Below are positions 36,800-46,306 of a stretch of DNA of 64,000 nt, piece by piece. Where the stretch lies: assembly GCA_033853925.1 (NCBI GenBank), contig JAWOLC010000011.1, positions 12,061 to 76,060 of the forward strand. The letters run 5' to 3'. How positions within the stretch are numbered: the first letter of the stretch is position 1; the number at the start of each line of letters is the position of its first letter. The translations under genes were made by a program, and so were the position numbers. The notes under the pieces are model-generated. The model had not been told where the DNA came from. It saw only the letters and a program-made list of their open reading frames with translations, and did no database searches. The stretch is from JANXPZ01 sp033853925. Lineage in GTDB: Bacteria > Eisenbacteria > RBG-16-71-46.

Positions 36800-39169
36800 G
36801 TGATCACCTGCGAGCGAGGTCACTTCCGCCTGGACGGCGAGCCTCTCTTCCTCTACTCGGGAGAGATCCACTACTTCCGCCTGGCTCCCCGGCTGTGGGC
36901 CGCGCACCTCGATGCGGCCCGCGCGGCCGGCCTCAACGCGGTGAGCAGCTACATCCCCTGGATCTGGCACGAGCCCGAGGAGGGGCGCTTCGACTTCTCC
37001 GGGCGCACGCATCCCCAGCGTCACCTCGAGCGCTACCTGGCGCTCGTGCGGGAGCGTGGGCTGCGCTTCATCGCGCGCATCGGGCCGGTGGCGAACGCCG
37101 AGCTGGCGAACGAAGGCCTGCCTCACTGGCTCGTCCGGGAGCATCCGGAGATCGTCGCGCTCGGACGCGAGATCACGAACCTCCCGCACACCACCCTCCT
37201 GGCCTATCACAGCCCGACCTTCCAGGAGCGCGTGAGCCGCTGGTACGACGCCGTGCTGCCCGTGGTGTCACGCCACGCGCATCCTCGCGGCCCCGTGGTG
37301 CTCGTGCAGCTCTGCAACGAGATCGGGATGGTGCAATGGCTGCAGAAGGCCGCCGATCGCACCTCCGAGGCGGAGGCGATGTACCGGGATTTCCTCCGCC
37401 GGCTCTTCGGGGACGACATCGAGCGGCTCAACCAGGCGTACGGGACGCGCCATCTCGGCTTCGCCGAGCTGGCGCAGCCCGAGTCGGGCGAGGACCGCCA
37501 GAACCCGCGGCTCCTCCTGGACTGGATGAGGTTCTACCAGGACTATTTCGCCCGGTACTTCGGCGGGCTGCACCGGCGCTACGCCGCCCGCGGCCTCGAG
37601 CTGCCCGTGCTGGCGAACATCCCGCAGTTCTACGATTTCGACGTGCGCGGCCGGGGCGTCTTCTCGCCGATGACGGCCACGATGTTCCGCGACTTCCCCG
37701 CGCGCGTGCCGGGCGTGGTCTTCGGCGGGGCCTATCAGATCCGGCGCCTCGACTTCGAGAACTTCCACGATCTGGCCATCACGACCGAGGTCCTCGAGAT
37801 GATCGGCGGCCGCGAGACGCCGGCCATGTGCGCCGAGCTGCAGACGGGGATCATGCGCGACCGGCCCCGGCTCTATCCCCAGGACGTGGAGCTGAACCTC
37901 AAGACCTCGGCGGCGCACGGGCTCAACGCCCTCAACGCCTACATGTTCTCGGGCGGGTGCAATCCCTCGGGCCTGGGCGCCTTCGGCGCCTACCACGATT
38001 GGCAGGCCCCGGTGGCCGCGGACGGGCGCCGGCGGCCCCACTTCCGCGCCCTGCGCGACTTCGGCCGGCAGGTCCGCGCCTTCGGCCCGCGCCTCGCGGA
38101 GACCCGCAAGCAGGTGGACCTGGTGGTCGGGTTCTACGCGCCGTACTGGACGACCGAGTATCTCTCCGGCCCCGCGATCGAGGAGCTGGAGTGGAAGAAG
38201 CACCACCTCTTCTTCGACGGCCTCGGCCGCCTCCTGCACCTCGCCCACCTCAACTTCTCGCTCGTGGATCTGGAACGGGCGACGCTCGAGGAGCTGCGGC
38301 GCCTCCCGGCGATGGCCATCTTCTCGCTCGACTTCATGGACGCCGAGACGCAGGCGAAGCTGGTCGCGTACGCGCGATCCGGGGGCCGGCTGCTCCTGAA
38401 CCCCGAGCTGCCCATGCGCGACGTCGGCGGCGAGCCCTGCACGGTCCTCGCGGACTTCCTCCAGGCGAAGCCGGCGGGGCGGCTGAGCGGCACGCCCGTC
38501 TACCACCTGGGCGAGCTGGAATCCGTCTCGCCTGGCGGGCTGACCTGGTTCGAGGCCTCCGGGGCCGAGATCGTCGCCAGGACCGCCGAGGGGAAGCCCT
38601 GCGCCCTGGAGGTCCGCAGGGGAGACGGCCAGGTCCTGCTCTGCGGCTGCGGGCTCAATCACATGTTCGACTATCAGGTCGCGCTCGTCGGCGCGCTCGC
38701 CGGCCGTCTCGGCATCCGTCCGGCGATCCAGACCGACCCGGATCTGCACGTCTGCCTGCGCGCGACCGCCGACTACGGATTCCTGCTGGTCGCCAACTAC
38801 CACGACGCGCCCCGCGCGGGGCGGATCCACATGAAGCTGCCGGGCGAGGCGCGCGCCGTCGTGTTCCCGGCTCGGGGCAAGCTGACCCTCGCCGCCCGCC
38901 GCGCCTATCTGCTCCCCCTCCGCCTGCCCCTGGCGAACGGGGACCGCCTCCGCTACGCGAGCGTGGAGGTCCTGGACGTGCGCGCCCGTGGCCGGGAGGT
39001 GCGCCTGCTCGTCGCCGGCGCCGCGGGGGCAGTGGGCGAGGTGGAGCTGATCACCGGCGCACGCGCCGGCTCCCTGGACGGCAGGCGGATCGCGGCCCAG
39101 CGGCTGGGCGCGCGCCTGCGTCTCCGCTTCACCGCCTCGGGAGCGCCGCAGCGTCTGGTCGTGCGCTAG
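36800..39169 (+). CDS. GH35 beta-galactosidase-family glycoside hydrolase
   Basis: 789 residues from GTG 36800 behind GGCAGGAG. No signal peptide, so probably cytoplasmic. The TIM barrel starts FRLDGEPLFLYSGEIHYFRL and GLNAVSSYIPWIWHEPEEGR. Catalytic acid candidate: QLCNEIGM; nucleophile candidate: Glu in MCAELQTG. The C-terminal half continues with a glutamine-amidotransferase-like segment (ARSGGRLLLNPELPM) and beta domains. GH35 enzymes act on terminal beta-galactosides; other exo-activities occur. Its link to the LacI regulon is by position only. Confidence 0.87.
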   Translation: MITCERGHFRLDGEPLFLYSGEIHYFRLAPRLWAAHLDAARAAGLNAVSSYIPWIWHEPEEGRFDFSGRTHPQRHLERYLALVRERGLRFIARIGPVANAELANEGLPHWLVREHPEIVALGREITNLPHTTLLAYHSPTFQERVSRWYDAVLPVVSRHAHPRGPVVLVQLCNEIGMVQWLQKAADRTSEAEAMYRDFLRRLFGDDIERLNQAYGTRHLGFAELAQPESGEDRQNPRLLLDWMRFYQDYFARYFGGLHRRYAARGLELPVLANIPQFYDFDVRGRGVFSPMTATMFRDFPARVPGVVFGGAYQIRRLDFENFHDLAITTEVLEMIGGRETPAMCAELQTGIMRDRPRLYPQDVELNLKTSAAHGLNALNAYMFSGGCNPSGLGAFGAYHDWQAPVAADGRRRPHFRALRDFGRQVRAFGPRLAETRKQVDLVVGFYAPYWTTEYLSGPAIEELEWKKHHLFFDGLGRLLHLAHLNFSLVDLERATLEELRRLPAMAIFSLDFMDAETQAKLVAYARSGGRLLLNPELPMRDVGGEPCTVLADFLQAKPAGRLSGTPVYHLGELESVSPGGLTWFEASGAEIVARTAEGKPCALEVRRGDGQVLLCGCGLNHMFDYQVALVGALAGRLGIRPAIQTDPDLHVCLRATADYGFLLVANYHDAPRAGRIHMKLPGEARAVVFPARGKLTLAARRAYLLPLRLPLANGDRLRYASVEVLDVRARGREVRLLVAGAAGAVGEVELITGARAGSLDGRRIAAQRLGARLRLRFTASGAPQRLVVR

Positions 39170-39382
39170 CCTCGCGCCGCCCGCACCCCGCTCGGACTCC
39201 GAGACGATCGCCCGCGCCCGTGCGGCCAGGCGGCGGTCCCGCCGAGCGCTCGCGCTCGACCGCGTGGCCTCACGGCCCCGCGCTGGTGTGGTCGTGGACG
39301 ATGTGCCCGGTCGAGTCCGGCGGGGGCAAGCCGAGCGGGCCCGAGCCGCCCCGGGTCCCCTGCACGGCCTCGCCGTCTTCGG

Positions 39383-39388
39383 TAGAAT
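39383..39388 (+). promoter_or_regulatory. -10 box TAGAAT 8 nt before a GTG start
   Basis: TAGAAT (39383-39388), 8 nt, then GTG 39397, with no ribosome site: probably a leaderless transcript, as at 2505. Confidence 0.4.
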
Positions 39389-39396
39389 GCTGCGCC

Positions 39397-40209
39397 GTGC
39401 GTCACCTGCGATTCCTCGCCAGCGCCCTCGCCGTGCTCGGCGGGCTGCTCGCTGCCGGCTGCGCGCCTTCGGACGCGGGCCGCTACCTCGGTGTGCGCGG
39501 CATCCGCCTGTACTACGAGGTGCACGGTCACGGTCCGACGCTCCTCCTCCTCCACGGCGGCACCGGCGACGGCACGCAGTTCGCCAGGCAGGTCCCCGCC
39601 TTCGCGCAGCGCTTTCGCGTGATCGTCCCCGACCTGCGCGCCCAGGGGCGCACGACGGACGGGCCCGGACCGCTGACCTACCACATCATGGCCGAGGACG
39701 TGGTCGCGCTCATGGACCGGCTGCGCATCCGCAGCGCCGACGTCGTGGGCTGGAGCGACGGCGGCATCGTGGGGCTGGACATCGCCATCCATCACCCGTC
39801 CCGGCTCAAGCACCTCGTGACCTTCGGCGCCAACTTCCAGCCCGACGGACTGATGCCCGACGAGGTGGCGTGGGGGTCCACCGCCAGCGCGCAGAGCCTG
39901 GGCCCCGCGGTGCGCCTCGAGTACCAGCGGCTCGCTCCCGATCCCGGCCACTACGAAGTGGCGATGAACAAGATCCTGGCGATGTGGCGCGCGGAACCGC
40001 GCTTCACGCTGGCCGAGCTGCACTCCATCCGCGCGCGGACGCTGGTCGCCGCGGGCGAGCACGACCTGGTGCGTCGCGACCACACCGAGGCGCTGGCTCA
40101 CGCCATCCCCGGGGCGCAGCTCTGGATCGTGCCGGGCGCCACCCACTCGGTGATCCACGAAGAGCCGGATCTCGTGAACGAGAGGGTGCTGGAGTTCTTG
40201 GGCCGCTAG
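39397..40209 (+). CDS. Alpha/beta hydrolase lipoprotein
   Basis: 270 residues. Signal ALAVLGGLLAAGC gives a lipobox. The fold reads LYYEVHGHGPTLLLLHGGTG, VPDLRAQGRT, nucleophile GWSDGG, then GEHDLV (Asp) and GATHSV (His), a complete triad. Closest to small esterase or haloperoxidase-like hydrolases; the substrate is not known. Confidence 0.87.
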   Translation: MRHLRFLASALAVLGGLLAAGCAPSDAGRYLGVRGIRLYYEVHGHGPTLLLLHGGTGDGTQFARQVPAFAQRFRVIVPDLRAQGRTTDGPGPLTYHIMAEDVVALMDRLRIRSADVVGWSDGGIVGLDIAIHHPSRLKHLVTFGANFQPDGLMPDEVAWGSTASAQSLGPAVRLEYQRLAPDPGHYEVAMNKILAMWRAEPRFTLAELHSIRARTLVAAGEHDLVRRDHTEALAHAIPGAQLWIVPGATHSVIHEEPDLVNERVLEFLGR

Positions 40210-40454
40210 CGCCCCGGGACGCGCGGACGCGGGGCCGGACGCCGCGTCCAGCGCCCGCCGAGCGGAAACCGCGGCCACCCCCGTCACGTCCGTGTCACGC
40301 TCGGCGCCGCGCGCGGGCCGCCGCCACGCTCGGCGCCCGACAATTGTCCGCGCCTTGACGGCCCGGCCCGCTTCAGGATTGCGCGCGCCGCCCGGCGGGC
40401 TCTAGCGTTTCGTGCAGGCAATCGCCGCTCATCCCGCAAGTGTCGGAGGATCCC

Positions 40455-40862
40455 ATGAGGCTCCCTTGGATTCGTTCTCTCCTGCTGATCGGCTTTCTCG
40501 CCCTGCTCGCTCTGGCGACGGGCACTCTGGCCAAGGAGGGCACGGGCCAGCAGGCGGCAGGCGCGGCGAAGGGCGCGAAGGGCGCGGCCGCCGAGCAGGA
40601 GTGGATCGTGGAGTGCTCGCACTCGAGCGCCGAGTGCCAGCAGGCGCTCGCCGAGATGGAGAAGACCGGGTACAAGAACCTCTCCCTGTGGCGCTTCGGC
40701 TGTCCGTACGGTGAGCACAAGGGCTGGATCACCGTGCGCGCGGCCGACGAGAAGACCGCGCTCGAGATCGTGCCCACCGTCCTGCGCAGCAAGGCCGCGG
40801 CCCACCGGGTGAGCGCCCTCACGGTGGCGCAGCTCCGCGCCCTGCACGAGGAGAAGCCCTAG
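40455..40862 (+). CDS. Small exported protein of unknown function
   Basis: 135 residues; ATG 40455 after CGGAGGA. Signal peptide LLLIGFLALLALATGTLA, an Ala/Gly/Lys linker, then a compact domain EWIVECSHSSAECQQALAEM and RFGCPYGEHKGWITV. Three Cys are visible (ECSHSSAEC and FGC). No family recognised. Confidence 0.7.
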   Translation: MRLPWIRSLLLIGFLALLALATGTLAKEGTGQQAAGAAKGAKGAAAEQEWIVECSHSSAECQQALAEMEKTGYKNLSLWRFGCPYGEHKGWITVRAADEKTALEIVPTVLRSKAAAHRVSALTVAQLRALHEEKP

Positions 40863-41075
40863 CCGGCTTCGCAGCTCCTGACTGGGGGCGTCTCGCGCCA
40901 CGATGGCGGGGACGCCCTCGTCACGTCCGGCTGCGGCCGCTTTCCCGCGCGTGACGCGTGCCTGACCGGCGGTGGGCAATCTTCCCTTCAGTCCGGCATC
41001 CAAAGCGATGACGTCGCGGCGGGTCGCGAGGAGGCGGCCATTCTCCTCGTCGTCGGCGGTTCGCGGAGGATGCGG

Positions 41076-41450
41076 ATGAGCGTCCTGGAGGCGAGCATGC
41101 TCCTGGTCGCCGCGATCAACTTCGTGTTGCTCGTGGCGGTCGTGATCCTGCTCGTGCGGCTCACGAGCCTGCTCTCGCTGACGCAGCGGGTCATTCGCGA
41201 GCAGGGCGTGCCCTTCCTCGACAAGCTGAACCGGGTCGCCGACGACCTGAGCCGGGTCTCCGTGGACTTCCGCCGGGTGGGGGAGCGCGTGAGTGGGACC
41301 GCCACCCGCGTGATGAACGAGGTCGAGCCGCCCATTCGTCAGCTCGCCGCGCTGCTGGCCGGCCTGCGAGCCGGCGTCGGCAAGATGTTCGAGCACGGTG
41401 GGCACCGGGACGGAGACGCCGCGGAGGCGGGCGAGCGCAGAAAGGAGTAG
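41076..41450 (+). CDS. Single-helix membrane protein, DUF948-like
   Basis: 124 residues; ATG 41076 has GGAGG 6 nt upstream. One membrane helix (LVAAINFVLLVAVVILLV), then an amphipathic coil (LDKLNRVADDLSRVSVDF) and a charged tail. Followed after 3 nt by a YtxH-type gene, a common pairing of small stress-related membrane proteins. Confidence 0.65.
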   Translation: MSVLEASMLLVAAINFVLLVAVVILLVRLTSLLSLTQRVIREQGVPFLDKLNRVADDLSRVSVDFRRVGERVSGTATRVMNEVEPPIRQLAALLAGLRAGVGKMFEHGGHRDGDAAEAGERRKE

Positions 41451-41453
41451 GGC

Positions 41454-41759
41454 ATGAGCGACAACGAGCGGGGTACGAACGGCACCCTCGTGGCCTTCGG
41501 GCTGGGAGTGCTGGCGGGCGCGATCACCGCCCTGCTGGTCGCGCCGGCGAGCGGCCGGGAGACGCGCCGGCGCCTCGGGCAGGCGGCGCAGAAGGTGGGC
41601 GACCAGGCCAAGACCGGCTTCGAGGCGACGCGGCACCTGGTGAGCGACCAGAAGGAGCGCCTGACGCGCGCGGTCGAGGAGGCGCGCGAAGCCTATCGGC
41701 GCGAGTCCTCGAGCGGCGCGGGCGACGTCATGTCGGGGCCCCCGCCCGGCCACCTGTGA
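41454..41759 (+). CDS. YtxH-family protein
   Basis: 101 residues, ATG after AAAGGAG. LVAFGLGVLAGAITALLVAP followed by SGRETRRRL is the YtxH signature; the rest is a Lys/Arg/Glu-rich helix. Cell-envelope stress role by analogy only. Confidence 0.8.
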   Translation: MSDNERGTNGTLVAFGLGVLAGAITALLVAPASGRETRRRLGQAAQKVGDQAKTGFEATRHLVSDQKERLTRAVEEAREAYRRESSSGAGDVMSGPPPGHL

Positions 41760-41774
41760 GCGGCCGGGCGCGGC

Positions 41775-44426
41775 TCAGCGCGGCCGGCCGCTGGCGTAGA
41801 GGGCGTTGAACAGGAACTTGTAGGTCCCCACCATCTGGCCGCGGTGCTGGACGCGCGGGCCGAAGAGCACGACGTGCCCGGCGCCGAGGGTGACATCCAC
41901 GACCGCCGCCCGTCCGGTCAGGAGGGAGACGCCCTCCGCCCAGCCGCTCTCGACCACCTGGTCCGGGTACTCGGGGTAGCGCGCCACCACCGCGCGGCCC
42001 GTGCCCGCCCCCGGCGGCGAGGTGGCGAAGGCGGGTCCGCCCGTGCAATAGGCCGCGCACTCCGCGGGGAGGCCGAAGCCCAGAGGATGCTCGGTGTCCA
42101 CCGAGAGGCGCACGAGCGTGCCCGGCAGGGAGAACTCGCCGGCCTTCGCCTTCGCGATCACGTCCCGCACCGGGATGTTGAATTCCTCGATGGGTAGCGC
42201 CGAGGAGGCCGTGAGGCACACGAGCGTGCCGCCCTGCTCGACGAAGGCCTTGAGGTTGGCCACGCCCTCCTTGCCGATGCCCCCCGCGTACGGCGGCGGC
42301 AGCGGCTCCTGGTAGCTCGGGCCGTCCTCGGCTCGCCGGCGGCCGTCCACGATGACCTCCTTCGGGACGCTGGGCAGGACGATGGCGTCGAAGCGGGCGC
42401 GCAGGTTGCCGGCGCGCACGGCGGCGTTGTCGAGGCTCGCGTAGCGGAAGCCGTTCTGATCGAGCGCGAAGCGCGTCCACCCCTCGTCCTCGCTGGCCTG
42501 CCAGGGCTTGAACAGGCCGATGCGGGGGACCCGCAACGGGACGCGCTTCGCGGGCCACGAGGCGAGACCCACCAGGTCGACGTCCGCCTCGTGGCTCGCC
42601 CCGCCCCGGGTCGGGAGCGCGCCGGCCGGCACGAGGAAGGCACCCGCCGGTATCGTGGGGAAGTCTCCGCTGATCGGCTCGAGGGCGCGCTCCACCTTGA
42701 CGCCGCGGGCCATGAGGCCGTTCACGAAGGGCACGGCCGCGCTCGTCGCGGGCGACACGGCCCAGCAGGCCCCGGCGGCGCCCTGCGTTCGTCCCGGCGG
42801 CCACGGCGCGCCGGCGAGCGCCGTGGTCCGCGGCGCGGGGGAGAAGGATGCCTCCACGCGCGCCCAGGCGACCCCCATCATCAGGGGCAGCGTCCAGGCC
42901 GTGACGTCGTAGGGCTTGTAGATGTCGCTGGCGTCCGGGCTCTGGCGCACCTCGGGGTAGCGCTGGCGCTCCATCATCTCGACGAGGAAGGCGCGGTACG
43001 GCTGGCTCGCGGGGAAGATCACGCTGCCCTTGGGGAAGGTGCGCCCGTCCGCGCTCGCGAAGTCCTCTTCCGCGCGGACGGCCTCGAGGCCGTTCTCGCG
43101 CAGGATCTCGATCAGGCGGCGCGCCGCGGCGGGATCGCGCTGCGCGGCGGGGATGACGTAGGCGTAAGGATCTCCGCGCCCGCCGCGCCGCACCTCCTCG
43201 CGGCCCATCTCGTAGAAGGCGCGCAGGATCTCCGCGCGATAGCGGGAGCAGGTCTCGAGCAGGCTGTTCGAGGCGATCAGCTCGTAGTCCACGATGTCCC
43301 GCGGGCGCCACCAGCCGCCCGGCCAGGGGTTGGGGAAGTTGTGCTGGAGGCGATAGTCCGGGAGACCCTTGGCGCCGCCCGCCAGCTCGCCGGGGTCGAC
43401 GAACACCGGCGTCGCCACGCGGCACGACGCCACCTCGGTCAGGAGCCCGATCACGTTCTTCAGGCAGGCCGTGTTCTTGGTGCCTCCCGGCCAGTAGGCG
43501 TCGTACAGGTAGGAGTAGATCACTCCGGACTTGCGGGCCTGCTCGAGCCGCCAGGCCATGTTCGTGCCCATGAGATCGGTGAGCCGCCACTGCAGCGGGT
43601 GCACGAGCGGCGTCACGGGGTCGGCGTACGGCGGCACGAAGATGCGCGGCGAGGTCTGGCCCATCTGGTGCTCGTCGAGGAAGACCTGCGGGTACCAGGT
43701 GTGGTGCAGGACCCGGTTCACGAGCTTCGTCTCCGCCAGGTCGAGCATGAACCAGTCGCGGTTGTCGTCGTGGCCCGCGTAGTGGTGGTAGAGCCAGGGC
43801 ATGCGCCCGCCTTCCCACGGCGTGCCCAGGTACTTGCGGTACCAGTCGGCGACCAGGTCCGTGCCGTCGGGGTTCAGCGAGGGCACGAGGAGCAGGATCA
43901 CGTCGTCGAGCCAGCCGCGCACCTTGGGATCCGCGCTCGTGGCCAGCGACCAGGCCCACTCCAGGGCCATCTGGCTGGCGCCGATCTCCGTCGAGTGGAT
44001 GCTGCAGGTGACCAGCAGGACGACCTTGCCCTCGGCGACGAGACGCTCGGCCTCCGCGTCTCGCTCGGCGGTCCCGGAGTCGGGGTGGGCGAGGCGGCTC
44101 GACACCTCGCGCCAGTGATCGGCCTCGCGCAGGTTGGCGGCGCTGGAGATGACGGCCATCACCAGCGGCCGGCCGAGCGTCGTCCGGCCCAGGGTATCGA
44201 GCCGCACGCGCTCCGAGGCGCGAGCGAGGGTCTCGAGATAGCGGACGATCTGCCCGTAGTCGGCGAGCCGGCGATCGGCGCCCACGCGGAAGCCGAGAAA
44301 GGCCTCGGGGCTGGCGGGCCCGCCGGCCGCGGGCGCGGGCGCGCCCGGCGCCGCTCCGGCGAAGGTGCACGGGGCGGGGACGAGGACGAGGAGCGCGAGC
44401 AGGACCAGCGGGGATCGGGGACTCAT
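41775..44426 (-). CDS. M14-family zinc carboxypeptidase, exported
   Basis: 883 residues from ATG 44426, preceded by GGAGG. Signal peptide LVLLALLVLVPAPCTFAGAA. Zinc ligands: HSTE in LVTCSIHSTEIGASQ, and the distal His in FLDEHQMGQ. The C-terminal third (GIGKEGVANLKAFVEQGGTL and following) looks like a class I amidotransferase-like domain, often attached to M14 peptidases of this size. Convergent with the YtxH gene. Peptide substrate unknown. Confidence 0.9.
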   Translation of the reverse strand: MSPRSPLVLLALLVLVPAPCTFAGAAPGAPAPAAGGPASPEAFLGFRVGADRRLADYGQIVRYLETLARASERVRLDTLGRTTLGRPLVMAVISSAANLREADHWREVSSRLAHPDSGTAERDAEAERLVAEGKVVLLVTCSIHSTEIGASQMALEWAWSLATSADPKVRGWLDDVILLLVPSLNPDGTDLVADWYRKYLGTPWEGGRMPWLYHHYAGHDDNRDWFMLDLAETKLVNRVLHHTWYPQVFLDEHQMGQTSPRIFVPPYADPVTPLVHPLQWRLTDLMGTNMAWRLEQARKSGVIYSYLYDAYWPGGTKNTACLKNVIGLLTEVASCRVATPVFVDPGELAGGAKGLPDYRLQHNFPNPWPGGWWRPRDIVDYELIASNSLLETCSRYRAEILRAFYEMGREEVRRGGRGDPYAYVIPAAQRDPAAARRLIEILRENGLEAVRAEEDFASADGRTFPKGSVIFPASQPYRAFLVEMMERQRYPEVRQSPDASDIYKPYDVTAWTLPLMMGVAWARVEASFSPAPRTTALAGAPWPPGRTQGAAGACWAVSPATSAAVPFVNGLMARGVKVERALEPISGDFPTIPAGAFLVPAGALPTRGGASHEADVDLVGLASWPAKRVPLRVPRIGLFKPWQASEDEGWTRFALDQNGFRYASLDNAAVRAGNLRARFDAIVLPSVPKEVIVDGRRRAEDGPSYQEPLPPPYAGGIGKEGVANLKAFVEQGGTLVCLTASSALPIEEFNIPVRDVIAKAKAGEFSLPGTLVRLSVDTEHPLGFGLPAECAAYCTGGPAFATSPPGAGTGRAVVARYPEYPDQVVESGWAEGVSLLTGRAAVVDVTLGAGHVVLFGPRVQHRGQMVGTYKFLFNALYASGRPR

Positions 44427-44581
44427 CGGCGGCACCTCCGGGTTCCGGACGACGCCGGGAATGTGCGCCGGCGCCTCGGCGAAGGCAAGGCGGCGGCACG
44501 TTTGCCGAAAGGGCGCGGCTTCCCTAGTGTGCTGCCGGCGCGCTCGTTCCCGCCTCGGCGGAGCCCGGAGGAGGATGGCCC

Positions 44582-45019
44582 ATGCCCGTCAAGCCGCAGA
44601 GCTTCGCGACCCATCGCCGGTACGTTCCCTGGTATCACCTCGTGCTCTCCCTGCTGCTGCTGGCCAACGTCGTCTTCTGGCTGGAGGCGTTGCGGCGCGG
44701 CTTTCGCTGGTTCCGCCTCGACGGGCTCGCCGTATCGCTGGCGCTGGCCATCCTCTTCTACTACGCGCGGCAGTTCGCGCTCACCGTCCAGGATCGCGTG
44801 ATCCGCCTGGAGATGAGGCTGCGCCTGGAGCGTCTGCTTCCCGCCGAGATGCTGGCCCGCTTCGCCGAGCTGACACCCCGGCAGATCGTCGCCCTGCGCT
44901 TCGCCGGCGATACCGAGCTGCCCGACCTGGTGCGCCGGACCCTGGCGGGCGAGTTCCGCTCGGCCGACGAGATCAAGCGGCAGATCCGCGACTGGCAGCC
45001 CGACTGGCTCAGGGCCTGA
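44582..45019 (+). CDS. DUF6526-like membrane protein
   Basis: 145 residues. Opens PQSFATHRRYVPWYHLVLSL, two membrane helices, then a cytoplasmic part with RLEMRLRLERLLP and LTPRQIVALRFAGDTELPDL. The family has no known function. Five nt upstream of the OYE gene and probably co-transcribed. Confidence 0.75.
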   Translation: MPVKPQSFATHRRYVPWYHLVLSLLLLANVVFWLEALRRGFRWFRLDGLAVSLALAILFYYARQFALTVQDRVIRLEMRLRLERLLPAEMLARFAELTPRQIVALRFAGDTELPDLVRRTLAGEFRSADEIKRQIRDWQPDWLRA

Positions 45020-45023
45020 CGCC

Positions 45024-46115
45024 ATGACCCGAACCGATCCGCTTCCCCCCGCGGCCTCCCTCTTCGAGCCCCTCGCCTCGCGCGCGGTCACCCTGCGCAA
45101 CCGCCTCGTGATGTCGCCCATGTGCCAGTACTCGGCCACGGACGGGCTGGCGGCGGACTGGCACTTCGCCCACTACGGCAGCCGGGCCGCGGGCGGGCTC
45201 GGCGCGCTGCTCGTCGAGGCCACCGCCGTCGCGCCCGAGGGACGCATCAGCCCCTTCGACCTCGGGCTGTGGAGGGACGAGCAGATCGCGCCCCTGGCGC
45301 GCGTGGCCGCCTTCGTGGCCGCGCAGGGCGCCGTGCCCGGCATCCAGATCGCCCACGCGGGCCGCAAGGCCTGCACCGCCCGGCCGTGGGAGGGCGGCGG
45401 GGCCGTCCCCCTCGCCGCCGGAGGCTGGACTCCGGTCGGGCCCGGCGAGGAGCCCTTCGCTCCCGCCTATCATGCGCCGCGCGCCCTGACCGCGTCCGGG
45501 GTCGAGGGCGTGGTCGGCGCCTTCGCCGCGGCGGCTCGACGTGCCCGGCAGGCCGGCTTCGAGCTGCTCGAGATCCACGCGGCTCACGGCTACCTGCTGC
45601 ACCAGTTCCTCTCGCCACTGGTGAACCACAGGGCCGACGGCTACGGGGGCGCGTTCGCGAACCGCGCGCGGCTCACGCTCGAGGTGGCGCGCGCGGTCCG
45701 CGCGACGTGGCCCGAGGCGCTGCCCTTGTGGATGCGGATCTCCGCGACCGACTGGGCCCCGGGCGGCTGGGACGTGGACGAGGCCGTGCGCCTCGCCGTC
45801 CAGCTGCGGGAGGAGGGCGTGGATCTCGTGGACTGCTCGAGCGGCGGCGCGGTGGCGCACCAGCGCGTCGCCCTGGGACCCGGCTATCAGGTGCCCTTCG
45901 CCGAGCGCGTGCGCCGCGAGGCCGGCGTGTGCACCGGCGCGGTCGGCCTGATCACCGAGCCCGAACAGGCCGAGGCCATCCTGCGCCGGGGCCAGGCCGA
46001 TGTGGTCGTGCTCGGACGCGCGCTGCTGCGCGAGCCGCATTGGCCCCTGCGCGCGGCCCTGGTCCTCGGGGCCGAGGCGGCGTGGCCGCCGCAGTACCTG
46101 CGCGCCAAGCCCTGA
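45024..46115 (+). CDS. NADH:flavin oxidoreductase, Old Yellow Enzyme (YqjM type)
   Basis: 363 residues of a single FMN TIM barrel: NRLVMSPMCQYSATDG (Cys that tunes FMN in the YqjM class), IQIAHAGRKA, the HAAHGYLLHQFLSP pair of His that bind the substrate carbonyl, NHRADGYGG and a C-terminal VVLGRALLREP. The class reduces activated C=C bonds using NAD(P)H. Cytoplasmic. Confidence 0.94.
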   Translation: MTRTDPLPPAASLFEPLASRAVTLRNRLVMSPMCQYSATDGLAADWHFAHYGSRAAGGLGALLVEATAVAPEGRISPFDLGLWRDEQIAPLARVAAFVAAQGAVPGIQIAHAGRKACTARPWEGGGAVPLAAGGWTPVGPGEEPFAPAYHAPRALTASGVEGVVGAFAAAARRARQAGFELLEIHAAHGYLLHQFLSPLVNHRADGYGGAFANRARLTLEVARAVRATWPEALPLWMRISATDWAPGGWDVDEAVRLAVQLREEGVDLVDCSSGGAVAHQRVALGPGYQVPFAERVRREAGVCTGAVGLITEPEQAEAILRRGQADVVVLGRALLREPHWPLRAALVLGAEAAWPPQYLRAKP

Positions 46116-46306
46116 AGCGCCCGAGGTCGCAGCCCCGAGCGGCCTGAGCGATGTCTTCGCGGTCCTCGCCGGCGAGCGCGGCCGCGAGCGTGCCCCCTCT
46201 TTGGCAGCGTCTTCACACCGCCGGACGCGCGCGGAGCGAGACTGCCTCGACGCGGTGACCGGAGGTTCCTCCTGCGGCCTCCCGCACGCCCCGGAACCCT
46301 TCGGCG

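Noticed and set aside
36301..39396. Frame upstream of the hydrolase lipoprotein, open for about 1000 codons
   Set aside because: Opposed by the GH35 gene in another frame; no domain before the lipoprotein signal at 39397.
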